From positions 1-32,251 of the forward strand of contig CAIMCP010000097.1 of assembly GCA_903839515.1 (NCBI GenBank): a DNA stretch of 32,251 nucleotides. Reading direction: 5' to 3'. Positions 1-6,137 of the stretch are shown here, in pieces. This DNA comes from an uncultured Candidatus Saccharibacteria bacterium. Lineage in GTDB: Bacteria > Patescibacteriota > Saccharimonadia > Saccharimonadales > UBA4665. Position numbers and translations under genes: made by a program. The first letter of the stretch is position 1. The number at the start of each line of letters is the position of its first letter. Below the pieces are notes generated by a model that did no database searches, was not told where the DNA came from, and saw only the letters and a list, made by a program, of their open reading frames with translations.

Positions 1-144
1 AAAAAAAACCACATATTACTGTGGTCATAATACTTATGCTTGGTGCAGCAGGCTGAAAAAAGTTTATACCTTAATAGAGATGAGGTACTAAGATGGATGG
101 CTCTATTGGAAGAGCCATATCGTGAGTATTTACTTAATATTTAA
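1..144 (+). pseudogene. Repeat copy A: truncated 3' fragment of an unidentified protein gene
   Basis: Positions 10-47 match copy B (690-727) at 36 of 38 bases and read TYYCGHNTYAWC, against TYYRGHNAYAWC in copy B. The match stops abruptly after GGTGCA at 47. The rest does not match copies B-D, but another frame stays open to a TAA at 142-144 and ends EEPYREYLLNI. The frame carrying GHNTYAWC stops at 89-91. The 3' end overlaps the convergent brnA gene by 15 bases. I do not recognise the parent protein. The left side is cut by the window edge, so an intact gene could lie further left. I infer a remnant and have no evidence of expression. Confidence 0.5.
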
Positions 145-387
145 ATACTTATCAGCATATGAACTAAGTACACCATTTATCATTGGTTGGTACTTGGTGT
201 TGTGCTTCTTGGCATATTTCTTATAGAGTTCTAGGCTGCGTTTATCTACTGAAATTGTAATCTTTTCTTTTTCACCTTTTCTCACAAGCTCTGCAGGAGA
301 CAGCAAAAAATCACTCACTATTATTGGATTATCTAAAGACTCGTCTATATCTTCTGGAGCATCCGTGTAACTAATTGTTTTGCTCAT
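130..387 (-). CDS. brnA: BrnA-like antitoxin (CopG/ribbon-helix-helix type)
   Basis: This 85-residue protein has the layout of the BrnA antitoxin family: a variable acidic N-terminus (residues 1-40) that would wrap the toxin, then a DNA-binding part with KITISVDKRSLELYKKYAKK followed by YQPMINGVLSSY. The latter fits the ribbon-helix-helix pattern 'xITIxxD...YQxxINxVLxxY'. Family members neutralise the BrnT ribonuclease and repress their own operon. It lies directly downstream of the BrnT-like gene, 18 bases after its stop and in the same frame, with its own Shine-Dalgarno (GGAAAGGA, 7 bases before the ATG). The gene order toxin then antitoxin is the usual brnTA order. Its 3' end runs into repeat copy A. 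Confidence 0.8.
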   Translation of the reverse strand: MSKTISYTDAPEDIDESLDNPIIVSDFLLSPAELVRKGEKEKITISVDKRSLELYKKYAKKHNTKYQPMINGVLSSYADKYLNIK

Positions 388-405
388 AAATTTTTTTCCT
401 TTCCG

Positions 406-642
406 CTAGTATCCTGCACCAATGATGCGAATATGACTAGTTCTTTTAGTAAACCTAACTGTAGCAATTTCACCATTGGATGTTTTGCCAATGCAGAAAA
501 ATCTATTTTCTGATGATGAATGAACTTTATCTTTTAAGATTAGTCTATTCTTATCAAAGAATGCTTCTTGGGCTTCGTAGAACGATAGACCATGCTTCGT
601 TATATTTTCAGCATTCTTACTATCGTGCCATTCAAAGTCCAT
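406..642 (-). CDS. brnT: BrnT-like ribonuclease toxin, C-terminus cut by a stop codon
   Basis: The 78-residue product starts MDFEWHDSKNAENITKHGLS, then has SFYEAQEAFFD, and ends with VRFTKRTSHIRIIGAGY. These are hallmarks of the BrnT family, a small RelE-fold ribonuclease that blocks translation. As I recall the family, many members continue after IRI(I/F)GAGY with WRKGRK-like residues. Here the codons after Y are TAG, then R-K-G-K-K-F, so a Trp codon seems to have become amber. The remaining frame runs straight into the brnA ATG. The product may therefore be truncated by about a dozen residues. No Shine-Dalgarno was obvious. The start is close to repeat copy B on the opposite strand. Confidence 0.78.
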   Translation of the reverse strand: MDFEWHDSKNAENITKHGLSFYEAQEAFFDKNRLILKDKVHSSSENRFFCIGKTSNGEIATVRFTKRTSHIRIIGAGY

Positions 643-654
643 ACATACTATGAT

Positions 655-834
655 ATGGGTTGCAAATTAATATTTAAGAATAAAAAGATCACATATTACC
701 GTGGTCATAATGCTTATGCTTGGTGCAAGATAGCTGACGCATTTCAAACAGCCTCGTTAAAGAGTATTGACGACTACAAACTCAAACACCTTGCTGAAGT
801 ATTCAACCTGTCGGGTAATTTACTCAGTATTTAA
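655..834 (+). pseudogene. Repeat copy B: best-preserved 3' fragment (59-codon frame) of the repeated gene
   Basis: The longest clean copy of the repeat can be read as a 59-residue frame from an ATG at 655. It ends TYYRGHNAYAWCKIADAFQ, then DYKLKHLAEVFNLS and LLSI. Copy C has the same DYKLKHLAEVFN block, with all seven base differences between the two at third codon positions, so the parent sequence evolved under protein-level selection. The frame can be extended left to 592, but that part overlaps brnT and is not credible. No convincing Shine-Dalgarno precedes 655. It may be a gene remnant, a recombination site that retains coding sequence, or a short real gene. The product is not recognised. 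It sits between the brnTA promoter side and the 3' end of the pilin-like module. Confidence 0.55.
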
Positions 835-844
835 CTCGACGTTT

Positions 845-1153
845 TTATGATGCAACTGGCTGAGCAGCAGTGATGTCAGCCTTTAACGTAACGTCGTCAT
901 TGCCCATAGCGGTCCCGAGAGTACCCAGTTCAGTTGTTTGGTCCTTATAAGTTTGCTGGTCTTTCGCTAAGCTCGCATTGTCGGTGTCGAGTTTTGTCTT
1001 GTTCGCAGCGACATAACCACTTGGGAAATCAGCCTCTTCTTGCGAAATGCTGGTATCAGATGTGATTAGTGACTGGTCGCTGGTTATTTGGAATTGCATA
1101 TCAATATGGCCAAAGCCCTTAGAGTCTTTGCTAAGTTTTTTAAGTATATTCAT
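845..1153 (-). CDS. Prepilin-leader protein lacking the membrane segment (possible degraded pilin)
   Basis: The first 19 residues (MNILKKLSKDSKGFGHIDM) copy the leader of the next gene upstream, including the basic stretch and the G-F-G-H-I cleavage-like site. The hydrophobic helix that should follow is missing: the sequence goes straight into a polar, Asp/Thr/Gln-rich region with heptad-like stretches (SLAKDQQTYKDQTTELGTLG). The two leaders differ mostly at synonymous positions, so this is not a fresh duplication. It lies 24 bases downstream of the second pilin-like gene, with a weak AAGG Shine-Dalgarno, so the two are probably cotranscribed. It could be a deletion derivative that has lost membrane insertion or a soluble partner. 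No function can be assigned. Confidence 0.5.
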   Translation of the reverse strand: MNILKKLSKDSKGFGHIDMQFQITSDQSLITSDTSISQEEADFPSGYVAANKTKLDTDNASLAKDQQTYKDQTTELGTLGTAMGNDDVTLKADITAAQPVAS

Positions 1154-1177
1154 TTTGTTGACCTTGTTTAATAATTA

Positions 1178-1756
1178 TTAGCATCTTGAAAGATTGGTAC
1201 GAGAACCTGCATTTGTTATTTTACCGTTATTGTCTATTCCAGGTATAAACGTCGGATTTCCAAAATGCGGATCAGTATTTATCGGGAACCAAAATCCAAG
1301 ATTACTATTGTAGTAAGTGATCGCCACTTCATCATCGTGTGCAGGAACCATATTAATTACGGGGAAAAAGCCCCATGGCTGGCTATTAATATGCAGATCA
1401 GCCCATTGAGACTGTTTATTACCTAGATTTTGGGAATAGTCGACTACACCTAGGTAACCATCAATGTTGGTTCCACTATTATTAATTACGCCTACCCTAA
1501 CTTGATTAATGGTTGTGCCAAAAGCCTGAATTGGCGTAAAGCAGGCTTCTAGAGTGAACCTTGAATTACCCCCCACATACCACTCTAACTGGCTCCACCC
1601 ACCAGCATGAGCAGTACTGTGCTTGCCCGATTTGCTATGATTCTGGTATACAAAGAACCCTACACCAGCTATTGCTGCTACAACTAGTACTATTACGATC
1701 ATTTCTATATGGCCAAAGCCACTGCTGTCTTTACTAAGTTTCTTTAGTATATTCAT
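1178..1756 (-). CDS. Type IV pilin-like / pseudopilin-like surface protein
   Basis: The 192-residue protein begins with a short basic leader (MNILKKLSKDSSG), then FGHIEM and a hydrophobic helix at about residues 20-37 (IVIVLVVAAIAGVGFFVY). This is the arrangement of a type IV prepilin, with the processing site after the Gly and a Glu at +5. The remaining ~150 residues form a polar exported domain rich in Asn, Gly and aromatics, with two cysteines (EACFT, and the last residue) that could form a disulphide. Similar leaders recur in Saccharibacteria, where type IV pili serve attachment and motility. It has a good Shine-Dalgarno (AAGGAAG). No pilus-assembly genes are in the window. The substrate or partner is unknown. 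Confidence 0.65.
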   Translation of the reverse strand: MNILKKLSKDSSGFGHIEMIVIVLVVAAIAGVGFFVYQNHSKSGKHSTAHAGGWSQLEWYVGGNSRFTLEACFTPIQAFGTTINQVRVGVINNSGTNIDGYLGVVDYSQNLGNKQSQWADLHINSQPWGFFPVINMVPAHDDEVAITYYNSNLGFWFPINTDPHFGNPTFIPGIDNNGKITNAGSRTNLSRC

Positions 1757-1787
1757 TTTATTTATTCTTCCTTTTTGTTTTTTATAT

Positions 1788-1808
1788 ATCTTGATTTTAA
1801 TTCAAGAT
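1788..1808 (-). promoter_or_regulatory. Stem-loop in the 5' leader of the pilin-like operon
   Basis: A perfect 7-bp inverted repeat (ATCTTGA / TCAAGAT, 7-nt loop) lies 32 bases upstream of the pilin-like start, between an AT-rich promoter-like stretch and the Shine-Dalgarno. It lacks a U tract, so it is not an intrinsic terminator. It could be an operator or an mRNA-stabilising hairpin. The rest of the 1757-2100 gap holds AT-rich promoter sequence and repeat copy C; I see no other gene in it. Confidence 0.3.
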
Positions 1809-1910
1809 GTTTTTATATATAAGTTAAAGATAACATAAGCGTTATATAAATAGCAAGTAGCTATGCACAGGGTATAGATAGGAGTGTAAACAGGCTCATT
1901 TGGTTGTCTT

Positions 1911-2062
1911 AAAATTAACAGTGGTCAAAGTGGTTATGGTGCACGATAGTTGACGCATTACAAACGGCTGCAATAGGTGCTACTAACGATTATAAACTAA
2001 AACATCTTGCCGAGGTGTTCAACTTATCAAGCAACTTAATCTCCCAAGACAACCAGTTTTAG
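1911..2062 (+). pseudogene. Repeat copy C: frameshifted 3' fragment of the repeated gene
   Basis: From GGTGCA at 1938 the sequence reads WCTIVDALQT, then DYKLKHLAEVFNLSSNLIS, and ends at a TAG at 2060-2062, extending six residues beyond the copy B end. Upstream of GGTGCA the similarity to copy B continues (GTGGTCAAAGTGG) but needs a deletion of about four bases, so the frame is broken. The fragment therefore cannot be an intact gene as it stands. It lies between the pilin module promoter and the 3' end of the DUF2087 gene at 2101, on the opposite strand to both. Confidence 0.6.
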
Positions 2063-2100
2063 CAATAGCAGGGAATTTGCAGGGAAAATATCAATATAAT

Positions 2101-2373
2101 TTAACCTACTTGCTTTAGTCGTTCGTAATTATAACCATTTTTATCACGTGCCATATAGTGCCTATCAATAAGTTCTCGTCTTAACAGCGGCCAATCAGTA
2201 AATGTATGCCACTGCTTAAGTATTTCGTTAACCTCTTTTTCAGTATAAAACCTGTCGTACTCAAACTTAGTAGCCAAATAACTAAGAACGATTACTTTGT
2301 AACTATGCTTTGACGGCCATACCGTAACTTTGCCCTCGTCGTCCAAAAACCTTTTAAGTATTTCCTGTGTCAT
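2101..2373 (-). CDS. DUF2087 domain protein
   Basis: The 90-residue product matches the DUF2087 layout: ILKRFLDDEGKVTVWPSK, then a helix SYKVIVLSYLATKF, then FYTEKEVNEILKQWH and LLRRELIDRHYMARDKNG. The domain is a small winged-helix-like unit found alone or attached to ArsR-type regulators, and its biochemical role is not established. It is the last gene of the six-gene module, and its start overlaps the MFS transporter stop by four bases (ATGA), which implies translational coupling. It ends 38 bases from repeat copy C. A regulatory role for the operon is possible but is my inference. Confidence 0.75.
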   Translation of the reverse strand: MTQEILKRFLDDEGKVTVWPSKHSYKVIVLSYLATKFEYDRFYTEKEVNEILKQWHTFTDWPLLRRELIDRHYMARDKNGYNYERLKQVG

Positions 2374-3557
2374 AGATTTGTTGCTGCCTTAGCTAAAGCT
2401 GGTTTATTCGCCTTGGGTATACTTCTGCTTGCCCAAAACCAATATAACAGCGTAAATACAGCGATAACTGCTACAAACCGTAATGCCCACAATGCGTCGT
2501 ACTGCGTAAATAGCCAGCCGAGCACAAAGCTAGCTGGAATTGCTATTGCCCTGCCTAACGCTGATAAAACTGAAAGTACTGAAGCTCGTACCGATGACGG
2601 TGTATTTTCTTGTACACGAGTTTCTATTTGGTTTAATAACGCAGCAGAGGCTACTGCTTGTAACATAAATAAAACAAGGCTAAACCAATTATCGATAAAT
2701 GACATAAATACCAACGGCAATGTAGTCAGTAGAACTAGCGTGTTAAGCCTTGTTCTGAACCTGTGTGCTATTAAGCTACCAAGTGACCAAGTAAAGGCAT
2801 AAGCAGCCCATAGTAATCCGATTAACTGCGGTTCGGTTACATACCTAAGCATATATAGTTGCCCAAACTCACCCTTGAATAGTTCCACCACAGCTAAAGC
2901 ACTCATAACAATGGCAAGGCTTCGTAACAACTTTGTATTTACCAGCGTTTTAATGGTTTGACCAAGCTGCTTAATAACACGCTCTTTCTTTTCGTCTTTA
3001 TGAAACGCTGGCTCTTTAAGACTTAGTATAAGTAATGCATTTAGTACGCAAGAAATAACTGTTACAAAAAAGGTAGTTGAATAAGAAAAGTGATTGGCAA
3101 TAAAACCGCTAGCAACATTTGCTACACCTGCACCTGCTAGGAATAACGCATATGCACGTCCTATAACTTTGCTATATTGGTCTGCTCTACCCTCATCGTG
3201 CAAGCTGTCATACGTAATTGCTTGGTACGTGCCACTTGTAGAAACTACGTACACACCGTAAAACAAGTAGCCAACAATATACATTTCTAGGCCGTTGCTT
3301 AAACCAAGTATTACAGAGCAAATAGCCAAGGAAATAGCCGACACAAAAAGCATACCTTTTCGGCTCCACTTATCTGCAAGAATACCTGACGGTATATCGA
3401 ATATTAAGTTAAAAGCTAAGAATATAGCTGTGGCAGTACCTACACCTACTGCGTTTATGCCAATACTAGTCATAAACAATTTTTCAATACCGTACCAAAA
3501 CACTAATCCTGTTAGGAAGTTACTTAGGTATAGTTTTTGTATTTGAGTTAGTCGCAT
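2370..3557 (-). CDS. Major facilitator superfamily transporter
   Basis: The 395-residue polytopic protein has about 11-12 hydrophobic helices. Between helices 2 and 3 it carries DIPSGILADKWSRKGML, the MFS motif A signature (G-x-x-x-D-R/K-x-G-R/K). It would move a small solute across the cytoplasmic membrane using an ion gradient. The substrate cannot be read from sequence; the drug-efflux branch of the superfamily looks similar. It lies 21 bases downstream of an unknown gene and overlaps the DUF2087 gene. The adjacent phosphotransferase gene makes a resistance function tempting, but nothing here proves it. Confidence 0.85.
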   Translation of the reverse strand: MRLTQIQKLYLSNFLTGLVFWYGIEKLFMTSIGINAVGVGTATAIFLAFNLIFDIPSGILADKWSRKGMLFVSAISLAICSVILGLSNGLEMYIVGYLFYGVYVVSTSGTYQAITYDSLHDEGRADQYSKVIGRAYALFLAGAGVANVASGFIANHFSYSTTFFVTVISCVLNALLILSLKEPAFHKDEKKERVIKQLGQTIKTLVNTKLLRSLAIVMSALAVVELFKGEFGQLYMLRYVTEPQLIGLLWAAYAFTWSLGSLIAHRFRTRLNTLVLLTTLPLVFMSFIDNWFSLVLFMLQAVASAALLNQIETRVQENTPSSVRASVLSVLSALGRAIAIPASFVLGWLFTQYDALWALRFVAVIAVFTLLYWFWASRSIPKANKPALAKAATNL

Positions 3558-3578
3558 AAGTTTATCTTTGGTTGATTA

Positions 3579-4124
3579 TTATAAGTTTGTTTCCTCGGAT
3601 AGCTTAACTCGTACTTTTTCAGACATAGTATTAGTACTGACATAACCAAGCACATCAACATCAGGGTCGTATAGTTCAACCATATCTAAGTCGTTACGAG
3701 GAAATACCCTTGCACCTTTTATCTGTTTACCTCTAAGTAACGACTGCTTCAGCTCATCGTACTGCTCTTGCTCTAGGTAAAAATCAACATCGCCGACGTG
3801 GTGCCTGTAAGGGTCTGGCCTGCGAATATATAAGTGGGTGTACTCGGTCTGCGGAACACCGTCTTTAGCTGGTATTACAATAGGTTCATATAATGCAAAG
3901 TACTTTAGTTCTGGATTATCTGACGGTTCAGTCATTTCTTTGCGAATTGCAACTAGCCGCTCGTACTCGTCGTCATAATGGCAAAAAACGCCCATATTTC
4001 CTGCGTTAGGTAAATACTCACCAAACGACTGCTTGCATAGCTCGTAACAGGCAAAATGTATGTGCTGTACTGCTTCTAGCAGTTGTTCTTTGTTTTCTAT
4101 TGGACTAAATCTGTATAGCTTCAT
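3579..4124 (-). CDS. Hypothetical protein
   Basis: I do not recognise this 181-residue protein. It is soluble and acidic, without signal peptide or membrane segments. Notable features are a cysteine-containing stretch HFACYELCKQSF (about residues 23-34), a GVFCHYDDEYERL segment, and HLYIRRPDPYRHHVGDVDFY near residue 100. Its start overlaps the phosphotransferase stop by four bases, so it is translated with that gene and probably shares a pathway with it. The central HxYxRRPDxxRHHxGDVD pattern is a good search seed. Confidence 0.7.
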   Translation of the reverse strand: MKLYRFSPIENKEQLLEAVQHIHFACYELCKQSFGEYLPNAGNMGVFCHYDDEYERLVAIRKEMTEPSDNPELKYFALYEPIVIPAKDGVPQTEYTHLYIRRPDPYRHHVGDVDFYLEQEQYDELKQSLLRGKQIKGARVFPRNDLDMVELYDPDVDVLGYVSTNTMSEKVRVKLSEETNL

Positions 4125-5233
4125 ATTTTAAAATACTCCATTGACTGTGCAAGGTGTGTTTTTCCTGTTTCAATTTTGTCTTTCATAAAATCACTTGGCT
4201 CCCAAGAGTAACGACGTATTCGCAAGGTCATTTTAGAAAGTACGTAACGTAGTCGTAAAAGCTCAAACTTATCGTCAAAATCTGCTGGCTTTTCGGCAAC
4301 TTGCCAGTAACCATCAAGGAAACCCTGTAAACGCTCTGGTTCAAAAAAGGTACTCCAACAAGCTATATCCGATACTGCGTCGCCAGCTACACACTCGTCC
4401 CAGTCCAGAATACCTGTGACGTCATTACCGTCGGTCAATAAGTTCCAGTCAGCAAAATCGTTATGTACAAGCACTGCTTGTTGAATTGTGAGTAAAGGGT
4501 TGTCGTCAAATAGCTTAGTAATTGCCGCTATTTGCTCTGTGGTCAGTATATTTTCTTTATTTAAAACATCTAAATTAAATGGCAGTCCAGCACGTACGGC
4601 TTGACCAAATGTATTATGTAACCCAACCAACTCGCCACTCTTTGCTCGTTCGTTATCAAATGGTCCAAAGCCGTCAACTTTCACTTGATGCAATCGTGCC
4701 ATCATTTTGCCTATTTGCGTCAATAGGACAGCCTCATCGTCGGGATGAGCTTCAAGCCACTTCTTAATGGCTGTGCCTGATAGTTTTTCAAGAACGTGGA
4801 ATGCAAAGTCATTACCACCCTCGTAATCGTGAACCGCAAGCGTATCAAAGCTGGGTAAACCTGCCTCTTTTGCTTTGTGTGCGGCAGTAGCTTCAGCGTG
4901 AAAATAACCATTCCGAACGCCTTTAGGATGGCAACGTACGATAACTTCTTTGCCTGATGTGAGCAGACCAGTACGCACCGAGTTTACATTGCCAAGGTTA
5001 GTCTGTGCATCCAAGTCTAGCGGCTCAATGCTAGTTAACTTGTCCTCCCCAAGTGCAGTATTTACAGTTTCAACCAAATCTCCATCAGTAAAGTACCTAT
5101 GCCTATCTGCCCAAATATGACCTGCGTCAGCTGGTTCTACTGCACGGTCAGTCTGCCAGTAGAAAACGTCTGACCTGTCGGCTATACCTGCGTTGATTTT
5201 TTCCATATCTAGGTTTGCCATTTGCTCGCTCAC
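4121..5233 (-). CDS. Aminoglycoside phosphotransferase (APH) family kinase-like protein
   Basis: The 370-residue protein has the APH/protein-kinase-like fold signatures: the catalytic-loop motif VLVHNDFADWNLL (H-x-D-x-x-x-x-N, about residues 257-269) and the metal-binding GILDWDECVAGD shortly after. The N-terminal lobe has VIVRCHPKGVRNGYFHAEAT, which probably holds the nucleotide-binding residues. The family phosphorylates hydroxyls of aminoglycosides, macrolides, choline, homoserine or sugars, so the name does not prove antibiotic resistance. It lies in the middle of the module and overlaps both neighbours by four bases. Its ~370 residues exceed the usual 260-300, mainly through an extended N-terminus. 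Confidence 0.8.
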   Translation of the reverse strand: MSEQMANLDMEKINAGIADRSDVFYWQTDRAVEPADAGHIWADRHRYFTDGDLVETVNTALGEDKLTSIEPLDLDAQTNLGNVNSVRTGLLTSGKEVIVRCHPKGVRNGYFHAEATAAHKAKEAGLPSFDTLAVHDYEGGNDFAFHVLEKLSGTAIKKWLEAHPDDEAVLLTQIGKMMARLHQVKVDGFGPFDNERAKSGELVGLHNTFGQAVRAGLPFNLDVLNKENILTTEQIAAITKLFDDNPLLTIQQAVLVHNDFADWNLLTDGNDVTGILDWDECVAGDAVSDIACWSTFFEPERLQGFLDGYWQVAEKPADFDDKFELLRLRYVLSKMTLRIRRYSWEPSDFMKDKIETGKTHLAQSMEYFKI

Positions 5234-5625
5234 ACCTTATCCTTGTACTTTTTTATAGCGTCCAACAGGTCATTGAGGTTTGAAAACGTATCGTGACCAA
5301 CGAGTACTGGCTCAAGCTGGTCTTGTACCATTGCCAATTCTTGCTCGGTTAGACCAACTAAGAACTTATGTTCATCTGGTCTGTCATCACCTCTGAAGAC
5401 CAGAACGTATCCTATAACGCCGTTAGGATTTGAGCCTACAAAAAGGTCAAGTTCGTGGTCATCTTCACCTGTATAGCCCTCAATATGACCGTAGTCAACT
5501 GGGTACGTCACGCCTTTCAATGGGTAAGTGCTGTTGGCTGGCAACTCAAAGTCGTAATACTCGTTTGCAGGTACGTCAATTACGAAGCTATTCAGAGGGT
5601 CTGGTAACTGCTCGGTTATGTTCAT
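5230..5625 (-). CDS. Inorganic pyrophosphatase-like protein (short, divergent)
   Basis: The 131-residue protein resembles family I soluble pyrophosphatases: YPVDYGHIEGYTGEDDHELDLFVG corresponds to the usual YPxNYGFI...DGDPLDVLV block, and DDRPDEHKFLVG to the second Asp/Lys cluster. Family enzymes hydrolyse pyrophosphate with divalent metals. It is shorter than the usual ~170 residues, and the N-terminal Lys/Glu pair and the Arg before the YP motif are not clearly conserved. The substrate may therefore differ or activity may be reduced. The ATG overlaps the upstream stop as ATGA, with a strong Shine-Dalgarno (AAAGGAG) in the preceding gene. Confidence 0.65.
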   Translation of the reverse strand: MNITEQLPDPLNSFVIDVPANEYYDFELPANSTYPLKGVTYPVDYGHIEGYTGEDDHELDLFVGSNPNGVIGYVLVFRGDDRPDEHKFLVGLTEQELAMVQDQLEPVLVGHDTFSNLNDLLDAIKKYKDKV

Positions 5626-5915
5626 AATTGCTCCTTTGCGGCTTTCAGAAATGCTAAGTCTCGTTTCTGTATAAACTGACCCTCTAGGTTGTTGGGCTTA
5701 TCCTGCGACAACAAATCAATAGCGTCATCTATGCTTTTGGCTTTTACTTCAAACATACCCTCTGCAAGTTCGCCTGGTTTCATAGTTGCTGCAGGGAATC
5801 CCCAATGTCCTCCAAGGTCTGGATCATCTTCGGGTCGCTTAACTACTAAAAATTCTTCTGGATTAGATTTATTTTTAAGAACTACTGCTACAACGTATTT
5901 AGTTTGTTTACTCAT
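5622..5915 (-). CDS. Nudix-like protein missing the Nudix box
   Basis: The first 50 residues look like the start of a Nudix fold: a beta strand YVVAVVLKN, then FLVVKRPEDDPDLGGHWGFP and MKPGELAEG. In a catalytic Nudix enzyme the following helix carries REUxEExGU. Here the sequence turns into FEVKAKSIDDAIDLLSQ, with no such helix, and ends at 97 residues, against the usual 130-170. It is either an internal-deletion derivative or a non-catalytic binding domain. It is the first gene of the six-gene operon and has a leaderless-type promoter. Hydrolase activity should not be assumed. Confidence 0.55.
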   Translation of the reverse strand: MSKQTKYVVAVVLKNKSNPEEFLVVKRPEDDPDLGGHWGFPAATMKPGELAEGMFEVKAKSIDDAIDLLSQDKPNNLEGQFIQKRDLAFLKAAKEQL

Positions 5916-5921
5916 TACATA

Positions 5922-5930
5922 ATAATAACA
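5922..5930 (-). promoter_or_regulatory. Extended -10 promoter, leaderless type, for the six-gene module
   Basis: On the minus strand TGT-TATTAT ends exactly six bases before the ATG at 5915. There is no room for a Shine-Dalgarno, so transcription would begin at or next to the start codon. It matches the other TGN-TANNNT-N6-ATG promoters in the window. Confidence 0.5.
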
Positions 5931-5976
5931 AATTAAATAACCAAATGGGATTTACACCAACAATATAGAGATATTT

Positions 5977-6137
5977 AGAAATAAAAATGACACGCATATT
6001 TACGTGCCTTATCTGTTAGTCAAAATTGGTGCAAGATAAGTGACGCATTACAAACATCAGCTATTGAAAAATACAATGACCAAAAGTTGAAAAACCTAGT
6101 CAATCTATTTAAATTATCAGACAAGTTGTTAGCGTAG
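5977..6137 (+). pseudogene. Repeat copy D: frameshifted, diverged 3' fragment of the repeated gene
   Basis: From GGTGCA at 6028 the sequence reads WCKISDALQTSAIEKYNDQ, then KLKNLVNLFKLSDKLLA, and stops at a TAG at 6135-6137. It aligns along its length with copies B and C (WC-x-I-x-DALQT, KLK-x-L, LS-x-x-L). Upstream, AGAAATAAAAATGACACG resembles the copy B start (AAGAATAAAAAGATCACA), but frameshifts break the frame before GGTGCA. It is the most diverged copy. It overlaps the stop of the convergent gene at 6129 by nine bases, just as copy A overlaps brnA. Confidence 0.6.

Noticed and set aside
8-25. Inverted repeat ACCACA/TGTGGT as an operator
   Set aside because: It lies inside the coding-type repeat, and copies B-D do not preserve the palindrome, so it is probably chance.
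592-834. A complete 80-residue plus-strand gene starting at 592
   Set aside because: Its first 20 codons lie inside the brnT gene on the other strand and have no homology to the other repeat copies; only the part from about 655 matches them.
1-6137. CRISPR array made of the repeated sequences
   Set aside because: The repeats are about 150 bases, diverged, coding in character and separated by 0.5-4 kb of genes; no short regular repeat-spacer pattern and no cas genes are present.
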